NCBI GenBank assembly: GCA_907163345.1 | Contig: CAJQUN010000061.1 | Coordinates: 3,472,001-3,536,000 of the forward strand | Direction: 5' to 3' | Origin: Haberlea rhodopensis | Taxonomy: Eukaryota > Streptophyta > Magnoliopsida > Lamiales > Gesneriaceae | DNA length: 64,000 nucleotides | Shown here: piece by piece, positions 35,223 to 47,182 of the stretch | Numbering within the stretch: the stretch's first letter is position 1 | Layout: every line of letters begins with the position of its first letter | Position numbers and translations under genes: made by a program | The notes under the pieces: generated by a model | What the model saw: only the letters and a program-made list of their open reading frames with translations | Told to the model about the DNA's origin: nothing | The model's database searches: none

Positions 35223-37823
35223 TGTAAGACCCCAACCCCTTATACTAGTCCTTCGTGCATTTATTACGTCGTATGAGTACTAAAAACAAATTCATTCTTT
35301 AAAAGAATCCTTCCATGCTTCACATATTATCAATGACATCAATAATACTCAGCAATAAGACTCAAGGTTCACCCATTATCATCCCCATTACACCACTTTT
35401 ACATTGTGGGTTTGAATAAACATTTGGCCAGAGTCTCCCCATAAATTGAGATATCCCAAAATAAAAATACGTCACACAATATAACTCCCAACCAGGGACA
35501 AACACACTACGAAAACAGAATACTGAAACTACGTAAATTCCCCGCCAGGGAAACCACCATCCTAAGAATAAGAAGACATCACAAGTGGGCTTCAACACCC
35601 TTATACAGTCCATATACATGCTTCCAGTTGCTCACATACGAGCAACAAATAAATGAATACCAATCTAACTGAATAAATAGCATATACTATTTACCCCCAC
35701 TCATACACGCTTCTGGAAGCAGCATGATCCAACAAGCTCGAACCAATATCCCAAAGTAGCTTAGTACCTGTTGTACCTGTTTCAACAGAAACAGCCCCCA
35801 CACGGGTGAGCATACTCCAACTCAATCAATCACAAATCGATATACAAAATCATAATGCAACAGTTTAGATTATTCAAAACTCATAAAATATACTCCCTGT
35901 ACAATTCCGAGTTTGTATAGCTTCCACACACTGTTCCTGTTTCAAACTCACGCACATTCATAATGTCAAGTTTAGTATTATCATTGAAAACATAATACTC
36001 AACGATACTATGAATTCACTACAGCAACAAGATATTATTTATGTTCAACATAAATAATTCAACATCAATGTAAACCTGGTTATCCCACTATCTCATTCTC
36101 GACAATTTCTCATATCGCTCATGCCCAAGGCATCAATACTCAACTAGTATAATCGGATCACGTACATCGACGTATCCACCATACCACGTGTATTAAACTC
36201 AATCACTGAACCTTAGAACATCACATTAAAAGACATGTATGCATGACTATAGAAATACTGGGATACCTGCTCGTACGTCACCACGTACCTTATAGTCGAC
36301 AACATGATGGGCTATCCCGACATCTTGAGAATCATGAAGAATCTATATCAAAATTATCACTGAATATTAGTTCATTTACAATCTAATCGATATCATGCAT
36401 ATCGATTCAATATCTTAATTCAACAACTCAATATTATCATCATTCACTCATCCAAGTGATATCACCAATTTATGCTATGTCACATATTCAAGCATATTCA
36501 TAAGTAATATTTGCTTATAACACACATTGACATGTATCTAACTCTCCTATGGATATAATGACACAGGCTCGAAGTCATTAGCATCTCACATCATAGCTCA
36601 ACACTCACCAAAACACTACAATATTCTAAGTTATAAAAGTAGACTTTCCTACTACATAACTATAGGGCTTTTGAGCCAACACTTGAATATCACTTAAGTA
36701 TATGACCAAACATCATACAGGCATGATTGTCAAGCCCAAACAACCCCAAAATTCAGCAGTTACGTCCCTTAAATTTCGGCCATGATGTAAACCCCAAAAG
36801 TCAACAAGAATTTGGCCCAAATACCAGGTTAATTCAATTCTCTACAACAGTCTATTTTAACTCATTTCAGCAGACTCGTTCAGCAGAAAGGTGAAACCAA
36901 CATAACAAGATTTGAATCCATTGCAGCAGATTTTCAAGCAAGGATAGCAGTTCATTTATGAACTCAAATTAACTGGTAATTATCGAAGCAAAGTCGGAAA
37001 ATCGGATATCAAATTCTCACACAGTTCACGCACGCACCACACAGTTCACGCACGCATTTCGTGCGATTCCGGCGGGCTCCGGCGACGATAGAGGCGGTGG
37101 CCGGTGTAGAAAGTATCGTCCAGATGAGGAGAAGAGATTTGGTATATGGCTTCGTCCAATTCGTAGAAGAATCGAAGAATTCAAACCAAAATCGCTCAAA
37201 CCCTAGTCTGCGCGAGTTTCATCGTTCCAGATCAAAATCGAACCACTTTTCGAACACCAAAATTTGATTATCTGGTATGGAAAGATTCGCCTGAGAGTTG
37301 TGAACACGGTGGTTGGTCGGTCTCGTCGTTAGGTGGTCGGACGGCGGCGAACGGAGCGGATAAGTACAAGTGGTCGGTGATCGCGCGAGAAGTGCGTGTT
37401 TTCGCACGTTTTCGTAGGTGTCCGCGATCTGTGTTTTACATGTTTTTGTATTTGTTTTACATCCTACACCGATATATATTAATTCCCGACCAATTATGAA
37501 CTTCGGGGTGTCACCGGTGTACTGGTGCATGTGCAACACATGAACAATCCACACCTAACTTCATGTCCTTATTTGAATCACAAAAATTAAATTTCTTTCG
37601 ATTTAATGCAAATTTTATATTTAATAAAATTTCGGTGTTACTTAGCATGATAATTTCGATCCCGGAATTATTTATCCCAACTCCGCTCCGAAATCCGATA
37701 CCCAAGAATTAAATCTCAACATATCATATAACCACCATAATTACATCAATTGCACCATAAATAATTAGTTCGGACATTATTATTATTTCGGACATTACAA
37801 TAATAATTATTTCGGACATTACA
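35223..37823 (-). repeat. 5' LTR of the complete element
   Basis: Plus-strand ends are TGTAAGACCCCAACC and CGGACATTACA. It carries the GTACGTCACCACGTAC dyad at 36273-36288 and the same landmarks as the left LTR. The open frames at 37061-37267 and 37219-37554 are the equivalents of those in the left LTR. Confidence 0.93.
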
Positions 37824-37828
37824 TGTAT

Positions 37829-37965
37829 AGTGGGGCAAGTTTGGCCAAACACGGGACACGCCCGCCCGCTTCGCTTCAAAAACACATTGACCGGGTCCAG
37901 ACCCACCCCGAGACCCATTTGACCGGGTTTAGACGCTTCTCATACGGGATGGGTTTAAAATGGTG
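37829..37965. repeat. Repeat shared with 40683-40842, copy 1
   Basis: It starts AGTGGGGCAAGTTTGG directly after the TSD of the complete element and continues to ACGGGATGGGTTTAAAATGG, nearly identical to 40684-40820. Sequence to the left of the LTR element (ATTATTATGTAT) joined to this repeat resembles the uninterrupted copy (ATAATTATATAGTGG), which supports the insertion point. Confidence 0.85.
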
Positions 37966-38099
37966 TGGGGAATTTGAATATTATGTGGTTTAAATGCAAG
38001 AAATTTTCTGGATAGCAAATGGTGTTGCACTTGCATGTGGTTTTTCCCCTGATAGTATGATCATATGCACCAATGATATGACTTAATACACTAATAACG

Positions 38100-39608
38100 G
38101 GTTAAGGGCACGGGGGTCCTTGATAATGCTTATGATGTTGAAGAAGCGGAACACGTTGCAGAACCGGCGGCCCCCCAAAATTCGGCCCCCGATGGGTCAT
38201 CCGCGACTACTGCCGCTTCGAGTCGCACGAGTAACCGTCCCAAATGAAGCAAGGTATGGGATCATTTTGACATCTAGACAAAACCAGGTACGAACGAATC
38301 TGTTGTTATTTGTAAAATATGTAAAACCACTTATAATTATAAAACAGGTGGTTCCGCTGGCGGTACCGGAACTTTTAAGAAACATCTAGTTAAAAACATA
38401 ATTTTGATGATGTTACTTTACAACCATTAGGTAGAGAACCAACCCAACTTCAAATTAATCCTCAGTCTGGCACTAATTTTATCTTAACACCGGAAATGAA
38501 CAAAAGATTATTCGTTCGTTTTATTGTAAGATGTGAACTTCCCTTTTTGTTTTCTGAAAAAGATGGCTTTATTGAATTTTCTTCTGTCTCCAACCATGTT
38601 TTAGACATATTTCTAGACATACTTTGAAAAGAAATATAATGGATGTGTTTCTTGATTACCGTAAGACTTTATTTGATCATTTTTCTTCTATTAATCGCTG
38701 ATTGAGTTTAACTACTGATATTTGGACGAATAACGCACTACTTTCTTTTCTTGTTATTACTTGTCATTGGATTGATGATAACTGGTGTTTGCAGAAAAGA
38801 ATCTGTTGCGGAGCCTTGGAAGAAAGAAGCAGAGAGGAAGCGGAGTGTCATCTACCGCTTCAAATGAGTTGCAGTTCTTCCTGGGTCAAATGTTCATTAC
38901 AGATAAAAATTTTGACGTACTAGAGTGGTGGAAAGCAAACGCAAGACAATATCCAGTCTTAGCCAAAATGGCTAGAGATGTATTTGCAGTCCAAACATCC
39001 AGTGTCGCATCAGAGTCGACATTTTCAACTTGTGCTCGGCTCATTAGAGACTTTAGAGTTTCTCTACAAGCAGAATCATTGTGCATGCTTACGCTGCTAA
39101 GAGATTGGTTCGATGCTGAGAGAAGAAATAAGATAGAAGGAGGAATCGACGAGTTCGGCAATGAAAGTTCCGAAGAAGAAGAAGAATTGGCCAAGACTAT
39201 ACTTATAAATTATGATGAATAATGTATTTTTATTATAAATTTCAAATGATGTATCTTTTATGTTGTTTTCCATATTCAATAAATGATGTATTTTTCCTTT
39301 ACGATTTGGGTTGAAAAAAAAAATTAGAAATTAAAAAAATTTGCCTTGGCGATCGATCGCCAAGACCCGTGGTTTAAAAAAAATAGAAACTATTGGCGAT
39401 CGATCGCCAAACCGGTTCCGGTTGAAACCGGTTTACCCCGAACTAATCCGATAATTCGGATCCGGGGTTCCGAACCGGATCGGTTCCATGGCATGTGCCA
39501 TGGAACCGAAACCGGACCAATCCGGTTCGGAACCGGATTGGTCCGGTTCACCCAAATCGAGCCTGGGACCGGTCCGAATCCGGTCCGATCCGGCCCGTGA
39601 ACACCCTG
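38100..39608 (+). pseudogene. hAT-superfamily transposon remnant
   Basis: Conserved pieces appear in order on the plus strand in shifting frames. A BED-type zinc finger lies at about 38240-38400 (VICKICKTTYNYKTGG, then FKKHLVKN). An N-terminal catalytic segment follows at about 38490-38800 (FIEFSSVSNHVLDIF, then LTTDIWTN around the first DDE aspartate, and HWIDDNWCLQKR). The C-terminal dimerisation region is at 38785-39222 (SSVASESTFSTCARLI, SLCMLTLLRDWFDAE). Much of the catalytic core is deleted. The right end has CCGGTTC-rich subterminal repeats and the terminus GTGAACACCCTG at 39597-39608. The left terminus and an 8-bp duplication were not found. Confidence 0.82.
39350..39406. repeat. Two CGATCGATCG palindromes in the hAT subterminal region
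   Basis: Cores are at 39350-39359 and 39397-39406, both inside TTGGCGATCGATCGCCAA, with centres 47 bp apart. They precede a GGTTCCATGGCA/TGCCATGGAACC inverted repeat at about 39482-39506. Confidence 0.95.
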
Positions 39609-40580
39609 AGTTTAACGTTTATAAATTGGATTAACATGCATAGTACACCGTACAATGAAGTACATTGAACAATGAAATATATTAAATAAAACGATAGTTC
39701 TACTACACAACCACCTTCTCGAAATAAAAATGTTAGAGAAACGATGACGTTGAGTATTTTTTTATTGAGCTATGAGAAAACTACACCAAAGTTACTATTA
39801 TGTTATGAAAAGTCAGATATGATATTCAACGTGACATTAATTTCAACAATAAATAAATGAGTTGAGTTTTTATGAACTCTTCATGGATGATTATAAATTT
39901 AACATGTATTAAGAAGTTATTAATTTATATATTACATGGAATCTATATGAATGCTTGTACATGTATTATCTTATAAATTTAGCGAGTTAGTAATTTAGCA
40001 TATTGTCCCAAGTCAGGACTGACTAAAAATATTGTTAAAACGAGATTATTAATCAATCGAGTATTATGATTATTGAAATGTGGATTATTGGAAAGCAATA
40101 GTTGTCCATTTTGGTAGAATGATCAAAACACGGTGATTGGGTTGCTACGGTTTAAAAAATTTGAGTAGGGTCATTATCATTACTTATAATTTTTGGTAAT
40201 GATATAATTGTTCGATCATACAATTCATATAACATAAAAAATTTAGGGGTAGTGTTTTATAAGATTGTTTGAAGTTAGTTAAGATAATCTTTTCTTTAGA
40301 TTTATTTTGATTATTTTAATGTGTAATTATAGTATTGATATTTTGGGTATTCTAAAATTTGACAACTTGAGAATAAAGAGTCATTGTCAATCTCTTAAGT
40401 CTCAGTAGTTATAATTTATAATATTGCATAAATTAAGCATATATAGGCTGAATATATATTTTTGACTAATTTTAAACCTAAGATAGTAAATATGATATAG
40501 GTGTTTTATAAAATCGGGGGAAAAAAACTCAAAATATCTAAGAAAGTTATTATATTATGTTGTATATGGTAAGAAGAATA
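39609..40580. other. AT-rich intergenic sequence
   Basis: No gene, repeat unit or RNA signature that I can support. Confidence 0.4.
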
Positions 40581-40584
40581 TAAT

Positions 40585-40842
40585 ACATATAAATAGACCA
40601 ATATAATTGCATTACCATAATTATATAGTGGATACGTATATTATATATAAATGGACCAATATAATTGCATTTCCATAATTATATAGTGGGGCAAGTTTGG
40701 GGAAACACGGGACACGCCCCGCCCGCTTCGCTTTAAAAACACATTGATCGGGTCCAGACCCACCCCGAGACCCATTTGACCGGGTTTAGACGCTTCTCAT
40801 ACGGGATGGGTTTAAAATGGGTCCAGGACATTGTCATCCCTA
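40585..40842. repeat. 58-bp tandem duplication and hAT-like terminal fragment, copy 2
   Basis: GACCAATATAATTGCAT.TCC recurs at 40596 and 40654 (58-bp period). From 40683 the TAGTGGGGCAAG...CATCCCTA block parallels 37829-37965. On the minus strand it begins TAGGGATGACAATGTCC, like hAT non-autonomous termini. No 8-bp duplication was seen. Confidence 0.6.
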
Positions 40843-41142
40843 TGCGGGATTGAAAAAATGTAACTAAACTTATTCTAAAATAAACTTTTTTTTTAAAACC
40901 AGATCGGTATATAAACTTGAAAAGAAAGCTAGTTAGATGATTTTCCTAGGAAGGAATGTATCTTAACACTAATCCCATTTATGGTAATTATATCTGTCAT
41001 ATACCAATAAATCTGCCATCTTTATTAGGTTTTTCCATAATAAAATAATGATTAATGCAAATTTCAAAAAATACTCATCAATATCACATCCTCATTATAT
41101 TGCAAGTAATACTCATTGAAATAAAAAGACATACAAAATCAC

Positions 41143-41150
41143 TATAAATA
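41143..41150 (+). promoter_or_regulatory. TATA box of the defensin-like gene
   Basis: TATAAATA 74 bp before the ATG, with no other gene start nearby. Confidence 0.65.
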
Positions 41151-41223
41151 GACACAAGAAAGGTTTCATTTTTCATATTCATTTTAATCCACTATTGTCT
41201 CATTTTAAAGTGATTTCAACGCC

Positions 41224-41568
41224 ATGGAAACAAAGAAAGTCACTTTTCTTTTCATTGAACTCCTTTGCATGGCCTTGCTACTCAACTCTGGTAAAATATA
41301 TGTTTTTTTTGAATTTATTATAAAATTGCAGATAGATATATAATAATTCTTTATTAAATCAAATAATTTTCTTCTTAAAATAGTTTTCCCATTTACAGTG
41401 AGTGCAGATCTTGAGAAAAAAGACTACATATATCAAGGGCCGTGCTCAAAATTCTCAGATTGCGACAAGCATTGCAGGGAAAACGGATTCAGGAGCACAG
41501 GAGGGAAATGTGTTCATCTCACTAAAGAGAAAACTTCACCTTTAGTTTGTGTCTGCATTGCTAACTAG
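41224..41568 (+). CDS. Secreted six-cysteine defensin-like peptide (DEFL), two exons
   Basis: Exon 1 is 41224-41290 and exon 2 is 41399-41568, a GT-AG intron in phase 1; together they encode 78 residues. Residues 1 to about 24 form a hydrophobic signal peptide (VTFLFIELLCMALLLN). The single intron at the end of the signal sequence is the usual plant DEFL gene structure. Mature cysteines are at 38, 44, 48, 60, 73 and 75 (C-X5-C-X3-C-X11-C-X12-C-X-C). They contain the CxxxC and CxC pairs of a CS-alpha-beta fold and a GKC gamma-core start. Classical plant defensins have eight cysteines, so one terminal disulphide pair is absent here. A TATA box and several AATAAA signals (41607-41625) flank it. 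The likely role is apoplastic defence or cell signalling, inferred from family only. It is flanked entirely by transposon-derived DNA and could be recently duplicated. Confidence 0.85.
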
Positions 41569-42938
41569 TAAAATGAATCGACTTGTGTCATATTTTTCTT
41601 TATCAAAATAAATAAATAAATAAAATGATTTTTATCTTTGCTAGATTCGTAATTGTCTATGCCATATATTAGTTTATGCTCTAAATTTTGTTGCATACAA
41701 TACTCCACTTTATAAATAAAATGGAGTGCGGATAATTTGATGATATATAATTTAATAAAAATCATCATAAAATCTATGTTTTATAAGTTTGTAATCCACC
41801 TTTATTACATTCTCAAACTCCTAAAATTATCAAAATGATTTTCTGTACTTTGAATTTATAAGAATATATATAGGATAAATAAATTTTAATTTATATCATA
41901 ATTAATTGTTATAAAAATTAAAAATAATTATTAGATTGAAGAATATATCCATAGGAATGGTCCCGTGCTTGATTTACTATAGTCATGCGAAATGTGTTCC
42001 TGGTTTTATTCGTCTTTCTATAATCAAGAAACTATGTACTTTATGTATTGTTTATACTGGAAAATCTGCCATAAAAGAGTCGGATATTCGATATATCTGA
42101 TTATGTCTATTTACAGCGGAAGTCTGATTTTCCCGGATCGTTAAGCCCGTCTACAAGCCTCCTAGATCTTGAGTCCTCGTTGTATTCGGTAGATTACTAC
42201 TAGAGTAAAATACCTTCGATATACACTTTAAACCCTTGTAGTCGTTGGTGATTTTCCAAGAAGAAGTTTCATGTTGTGAGAACGAGAGTGTTTTTTTTTT
42301 TTTTGTATCTTTAGCATAGGATAAGGAGACCGCTATTTATAGGGCTCAAAACCTAACCCTAGGTCAGACCTGTCTTATCTGAGTTGACGGCTAGCATTTC
42401 ACTCTGTGTCAATATGGATGTCTTTTGGGCCTTGGGCCACATGCCAACCCAATGGATGTATATTGAGCATTGGGCCATAAGCCCAACCCATATACATCTA
42501 CATCTCCAACTCATATGCAAATTATTTCCTGATCGTCTCTCATTTCACGTCGCATTGTCTCATACAGGGAATAAAGCGTGCAACCAAGCGAGAAGCAATA
42601 GTAAGGAGAATTATATTAAGTCATCACCAAACTAACATAATTCTACAACTCAGATACTCGCATATACTCGAAACTAGTGTGGTGGCAACAGACCAAGCAT
42701 CTCTGATCCCTCATATTATAATAGAGCATGATTGACTCTCACAATTATGTATCTATGATCATGACTATGTTAAAAACAAATTTCAACTTAGTCGGTCGGC
42801 CTATGAGCTATTGAACAAAAGATGCGTTACCAACTTGGTTCTTCCTCGGCCACTCGTCCCAATCAGCTTGGTCTTGACAGCTTTCACAGACATGCTCTGT
42901 TAGACCGCATCAAACATGGTCATTAGATACATGCTAAA
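41569..42938. other. 3' flank of the defensin-like gene and unassigned sequence
   Basis: AATAAATAAATAAA near 41608 probably serves as the poly(A) region. A TATTTATAGGG near 42332 could be an LTR promoter, but no element ends could be defined. The frame at 42384-42635 is not recognisable. Confidence 0.4.
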
Positions 42939-44589
42939 TGTAGGACCCCAATCTCCTAATCTCGTCATTAGTTCATTCAACATGTTTAATAGTGTATACA
43001 TTATAATTAGGGGATTCTCATTACATACTTCTTAATTATAGCATGACTTCCATATAAATTTTCGACATAATCCCTCAAAATCTCGATTCCCGACACAACT
43101 CAATTCACATATGTATACACTTTATAATGTACTAATCATCTTTCTCAGTTCATCATGCAATTTTTACCCTTAATAAATTGCATGCAATGCCCAAATGAAA
43201 AGAGAACTAAACAGATACTTATACAACTCGTATACACATGTCGCTTTGCTCACTAACGATCATTTTAAATAAATAAAAATGTATCTAGTCGTATAAATCA
43301 AGTCACTACCAATACAGGTACCTCGCTCCTAAGAGCATCCACTTTCAATAGCTCTAACTTGTTTCCAGAATCAATGTCGTACATGTTCTACCTGTTTTAA
43401 CAGAAACAGCCCCCCTCACACGGGGTGAGCATACCAATAACATAATTTACATATCATCGAATACATAATTAATAATTTACAGAATTTAATGTTGTAATTT
43501 AAATAAATACTCCTTGAGTATACCCAACCATCTGAGATATCTCACACTGTCCATGTTCTCACAATATCAAAAATCATCAACTCCAAAAATCAATTAAATC
43601 ATCAAACAATGATTTATTGTAGTCTTATTCCTAAACATTAGTCTTATTCCTAAACATCAGTATGATATTAAGCAAGTTATCACATCAATGATTCACAGTA
43701 ATGATATGCATGTTAATTATCAATTCACGACTTAAATCTCATCATAATCACATCGCTCCCTCGCTCAATAGTGGCGGCACTATATCCCATCGCACGCTCA
43801 ATAGCGGCGGCATCAATAGCGGCGACACTATAACTATCGCACGCTCAATAGCGGTATCACAATAATTCAAAGCAAAATCAGTGGTCCTCTCAATGCATAT
43901 CAACACATTACTCAACAATTATGTCAATCAATATAGTATTCCATACTCGTACGTCTATATGTACTAATTTAGCCACAACAAGAATATATTATTCGGCATA
44001 CACAACAATAATATATTTATCTATGCTCGTACGTCAAATATACCTTAAAGTCGGCAACATGATTTAGACATACTCGTCAACTGAAGGCTCGTACCGTATC
44101 GATGTGAATATCATTTCAATATTAATATCTCATCAATTAACAACATTTCTTCCTTCCACCACTCCACAACCATGCATAATAAAGACCATAATCTTCATTA
44201 CATGAACATAAAAACAATCTCAAATCGAACCCTCCCCCCCCCAATTTCCACCAAAATCAATTCAACCAAATACCATGTCCAACTCAATACACAAACAAAA
44301 CCAAGATTAAGGTAAGAATTAACTTACCCAAGGTTCTTGATCATCATAACACAATTCCATTAGAATCCAAGCCTTCTTCTTTACCAAAATAGAAGAAAAA
44401 TAGAAAGGGAAGAATAGAGGATTTTTTTTGTAGGGATTTAGTAGGTGTTTTTGGTGAATTGTGTGAAGTTGAGTTGGGTATATTAATTTCATTTTGCGCT
44501 TTAGTCCCCAACTTTCATTCACCTCACAATTATACCCAAAATTTATTTATTCCCAAATCTAATAATTATTGCTCAGCTTCAATAATTAC
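42939..44589 (-). mobile_element. LTR of the TGTARGACCCC superfamily (copy D)
   Basis: On the plus strand it starts TGTAGGACCCCAATC. It carries ACCTGTTTTAACAGAAACAG near 43390, hairpin-type CGCTC..AGTGGCGG units at 43750-43860 and a degenerate GTACGT...GTAC dyad near 43949. The next LTR begins at 44590, abutting or interrupting this one near its end. No target duplication was resolved. Confidence 0.65.
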
Positions 44590-45757
44590 TGTAAGACCCC
44601 AAGTCCTAAACACATTCATTAGTGCAATTATCATTGATAGTACATGCATCCATGTTAATGGGGAGTCCTCATTCGGGGTTTCTATCATAACATGTCCTTC
44701 ATATAAAATCTGACGCAAAATCCCCTCAAACTCTTGACAACATTCGAGACTCAACATGCATACACTTGATATAGCACTAATCATCTCCTCAAGTCAATCA
44801 TGCAATAGTCACTCTCAATTTGATTGCATGCACACTTGAATGAAAAGAGGAAAATCAACTTCTTATACAATCCATATACATGTACCATCATGCTCATAGG
44901 CGAGCATTAAAAAAATGCATATTTAAGTATATAAGGTCACTTTCTCAATTCCAATACTGGTACCTCCTCTCAGGGAGCATCCTCATACATAGTTCGGACC
45001 CCTTGCCAGCGCCAATTCCAATATCAATGTCAACCTGTTTTACCTGTCTCAACATAAACAACCCACACACAGGATGAGCATACCAATAACAAAATCTCAA
45101 TATCATCAGTTTCACAGTTTATAATTCACAAAATATAAAGCTAAAACTGTGATGTCAATAATACTTCATGTGTATGCCACAATCATATGGATCTCCCATG
45201 CTGTTCATGTCCTCACAATATCCAAGATCATCAAACTCTATGAATCAGTTATATTATTTTCAGTGATTTACTGTACTCATAACAATCGATAGTAACCAAA
45301 TTGCAATAATAATTCATGATGATGACATGCATCTCATTCATCAATTGTATAGTCATGGCTCATCATGTCATATGGCTTGCTCAAAGGCGGTAACATTCTC
45401 ATCTCTCGCAGGCTCAACAGCGGCGGCATCATATCCATCACTCGCTCCATGGCGACAATATTCCCATTCCATCATAATAATATGCTCAATAGTGGCATTT
45501 TCATATCGCATAGCATAATTAGAAATTCATCAATACGAGAATATAACATCCAATGCACATAATCATAATACGTTTACCTCTGCTCGTACGCTACACGTAC
45601 CTTAAAGTCGACGATAGATTTGGACATCTTCTATAATCGAAGTCTCGGAGTCTCGTACATTTGATTATCAATTCAATATCAATACTTCATTATTGACTCC
45701 CACAAGCATACCACACATTATATATAGACTCCTCATGCTTCCTATCATAATCAGTCA
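44590..45757 (-). mobile_element. Truncated LTR of the same superfamily (copy E)
   Basis: On the plus strand it starts TGTAAGACCCCAAGTCC. It carries CTGTCTCAACATAAACA near 45043, AGCGGCGGCAT units at 45370-45490 and the GTACGCTACACGTAC dyad at 45586-45600. It is cut at about 45757 where the Tat/Athila-like LTR end begins. Confidence 0.65.
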
Positions 45758-45963
45758 ATTTAGTTATTAGTTAATTTATTAATTAATTATCGTAGGCTAA
45801 ATAATTTAGTATAAACAAATCTTATTTGGTACTTGCTTGTTAGTTCATGTGGGTTCGACAATCCATATTCCTCATATATATACTAAAACTTGACACCGTG
45901 CACTTGCGAATTAATCGATCACTACTGATATTTTATTGTTTAAAAAAGTGACAATCAAGTTTT

Positions 45964-45981
45964 TGGCGTCGTTGTTGGGGA
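45964..45981 (+). other. Primer-binding site, tRNA-Asp type
   Basis: TGGCGTCGTTGTTGGGGA, matching the complement of plant tRNA-Asp 3' end (TGGCGCCGTTGCCGGGGA) except for two C-to-T changes. It lies 10 nt after the LTR end. Confidence 0.8.
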
Positions 45982-47164
45982 CTAACTTTAGTAATATCAT
46001 ATGAGATTCTTTAACAGTAATTTAACCTTTTGTTTTCTTTTATATTTAATTCAAAAAATAATATAATATTTAATTGATATATTTTTCTTGTGAGGTACTT
46101 GGAGATGCTACATCAACAAGCATTCACAAGCTTTGCCCAACAACCTTCCGAGCTGTTCTATGCATCGTGGGAGAGATTCAACGATTTGGCAAATACGTAC
46201 CGGTATCATGACTTTCAACTACACTCGTCTGCAATATTTCTTCCCTGATTTGGATGCGGGCACACAAGAATGGGTATTCAATGGAACTTTTGCAACTGGT
46301 AGTCCTTGGTTGATAGAGATGAAGACAGTGTATTGTACTTGTTAAATAATATGGCGAACTTCGACTACCAGTGGCATTGGAATCCTTCACTATAGGGTTG
46401 GAACCACCAATACCCACCAGAGTCTCACGACCCTCATTTTACACACCCACCACTTGAACATCATGGAGAGACGAGTGACAGTTCTGCAGAAGTCAGTGCT
46501 CACCTAGATGATACGTTACTTAGATTTATGGTATCATGTGAGACAAGGATTGAAGGTAAGATCAACTTCATACGACGTCTAGAGCAGCAAATGGCAATCC
46601 TCATGGAAAGATTATCAGCAAGCTGCCAAGAGAATGAGACGAGACCTACTAATCAAGAGGAGACGAATCAAGTTGGATTTCATGACGATGATCACTCAAC
46701 CATCCAAGTTTTGAGGAGTGATCCTACTAGTATGTAAGATTCAAGGTAATGCAAGCCGCCTACAGTAATTGAGCCTACATTGGCGGAAGTATCCAAGGAA
46801 TTCCCAATGGAAGATGAGCTGAGTGTGAAGTTTGAGGATGAGATGATTTTTGAGAATTTGGTTATGAGATTATCGATGGTGACATGTTCTATACCATATG
46901 AGGATCCATTCTTCCTATCGATCCAAACTTCACCACACTATATCCTCCAAGAGATAAAGTCGAACATAGAATCCTTCTCCCATGCCTACCACTTCAAACC
47001 AAAAGTTGTTGGAGCGACGAACTTACAATGGAACTAACTTGCCAAGCTTGAGGGCATACTGAATGAAGACCCATTTGTGGTATCATATGATACTTACTAT
47101 GGGCGGCAGCCGCTCTTTGATGGTTGCTTCTGATGGTCAAGCCGACGACTAGAAATCAACGCTT

Positions 47165-47182
47165 CTTGGGAGGCAACCCAAG
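47165..47182 (+). other. CTTGGG-AGGCAA-CCCAAG hairpin in the Tat/Athila-like element
   Basis: A perfect 6-bp stem with AGGCAA loop. A GGGAGGCAACCC core is common in plant Ty3 elements of this type. Confidence 0.7.

Larger units (their letters stand above)
29159..37823 (-). mobile_element. Complete, apparently non-coding LTR retrotransposon (LARD-like), TSD TGTAT
   Basis: Two directly repeated LTRs, 29159-31765 (2607 bp) and 35223-37823 (2601 bp), enclose 3457 bp. TGTAT at 29154-29158 and 37824-37828 is a perfect target duplication. The primer site at 35208-35218 lies 4 nt inside the right LTR and the polypurine tract at 31766-31778 abuts the left LTR, so transcription sense is minus. No gag, protease, RT, RNase H or integrase motif was found in any frame; the internal region is tandem arrays and hairpin-rich sequence. 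The LTRs differ by scattered substitutions and small indels, with long identical stretches (for example 29881-30120 versus 35942-36181), suggesting a recent insertion. Mobilisation would need proteins supplied in trans by a related Ty3-type element (inference). Confidence 0.93.
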
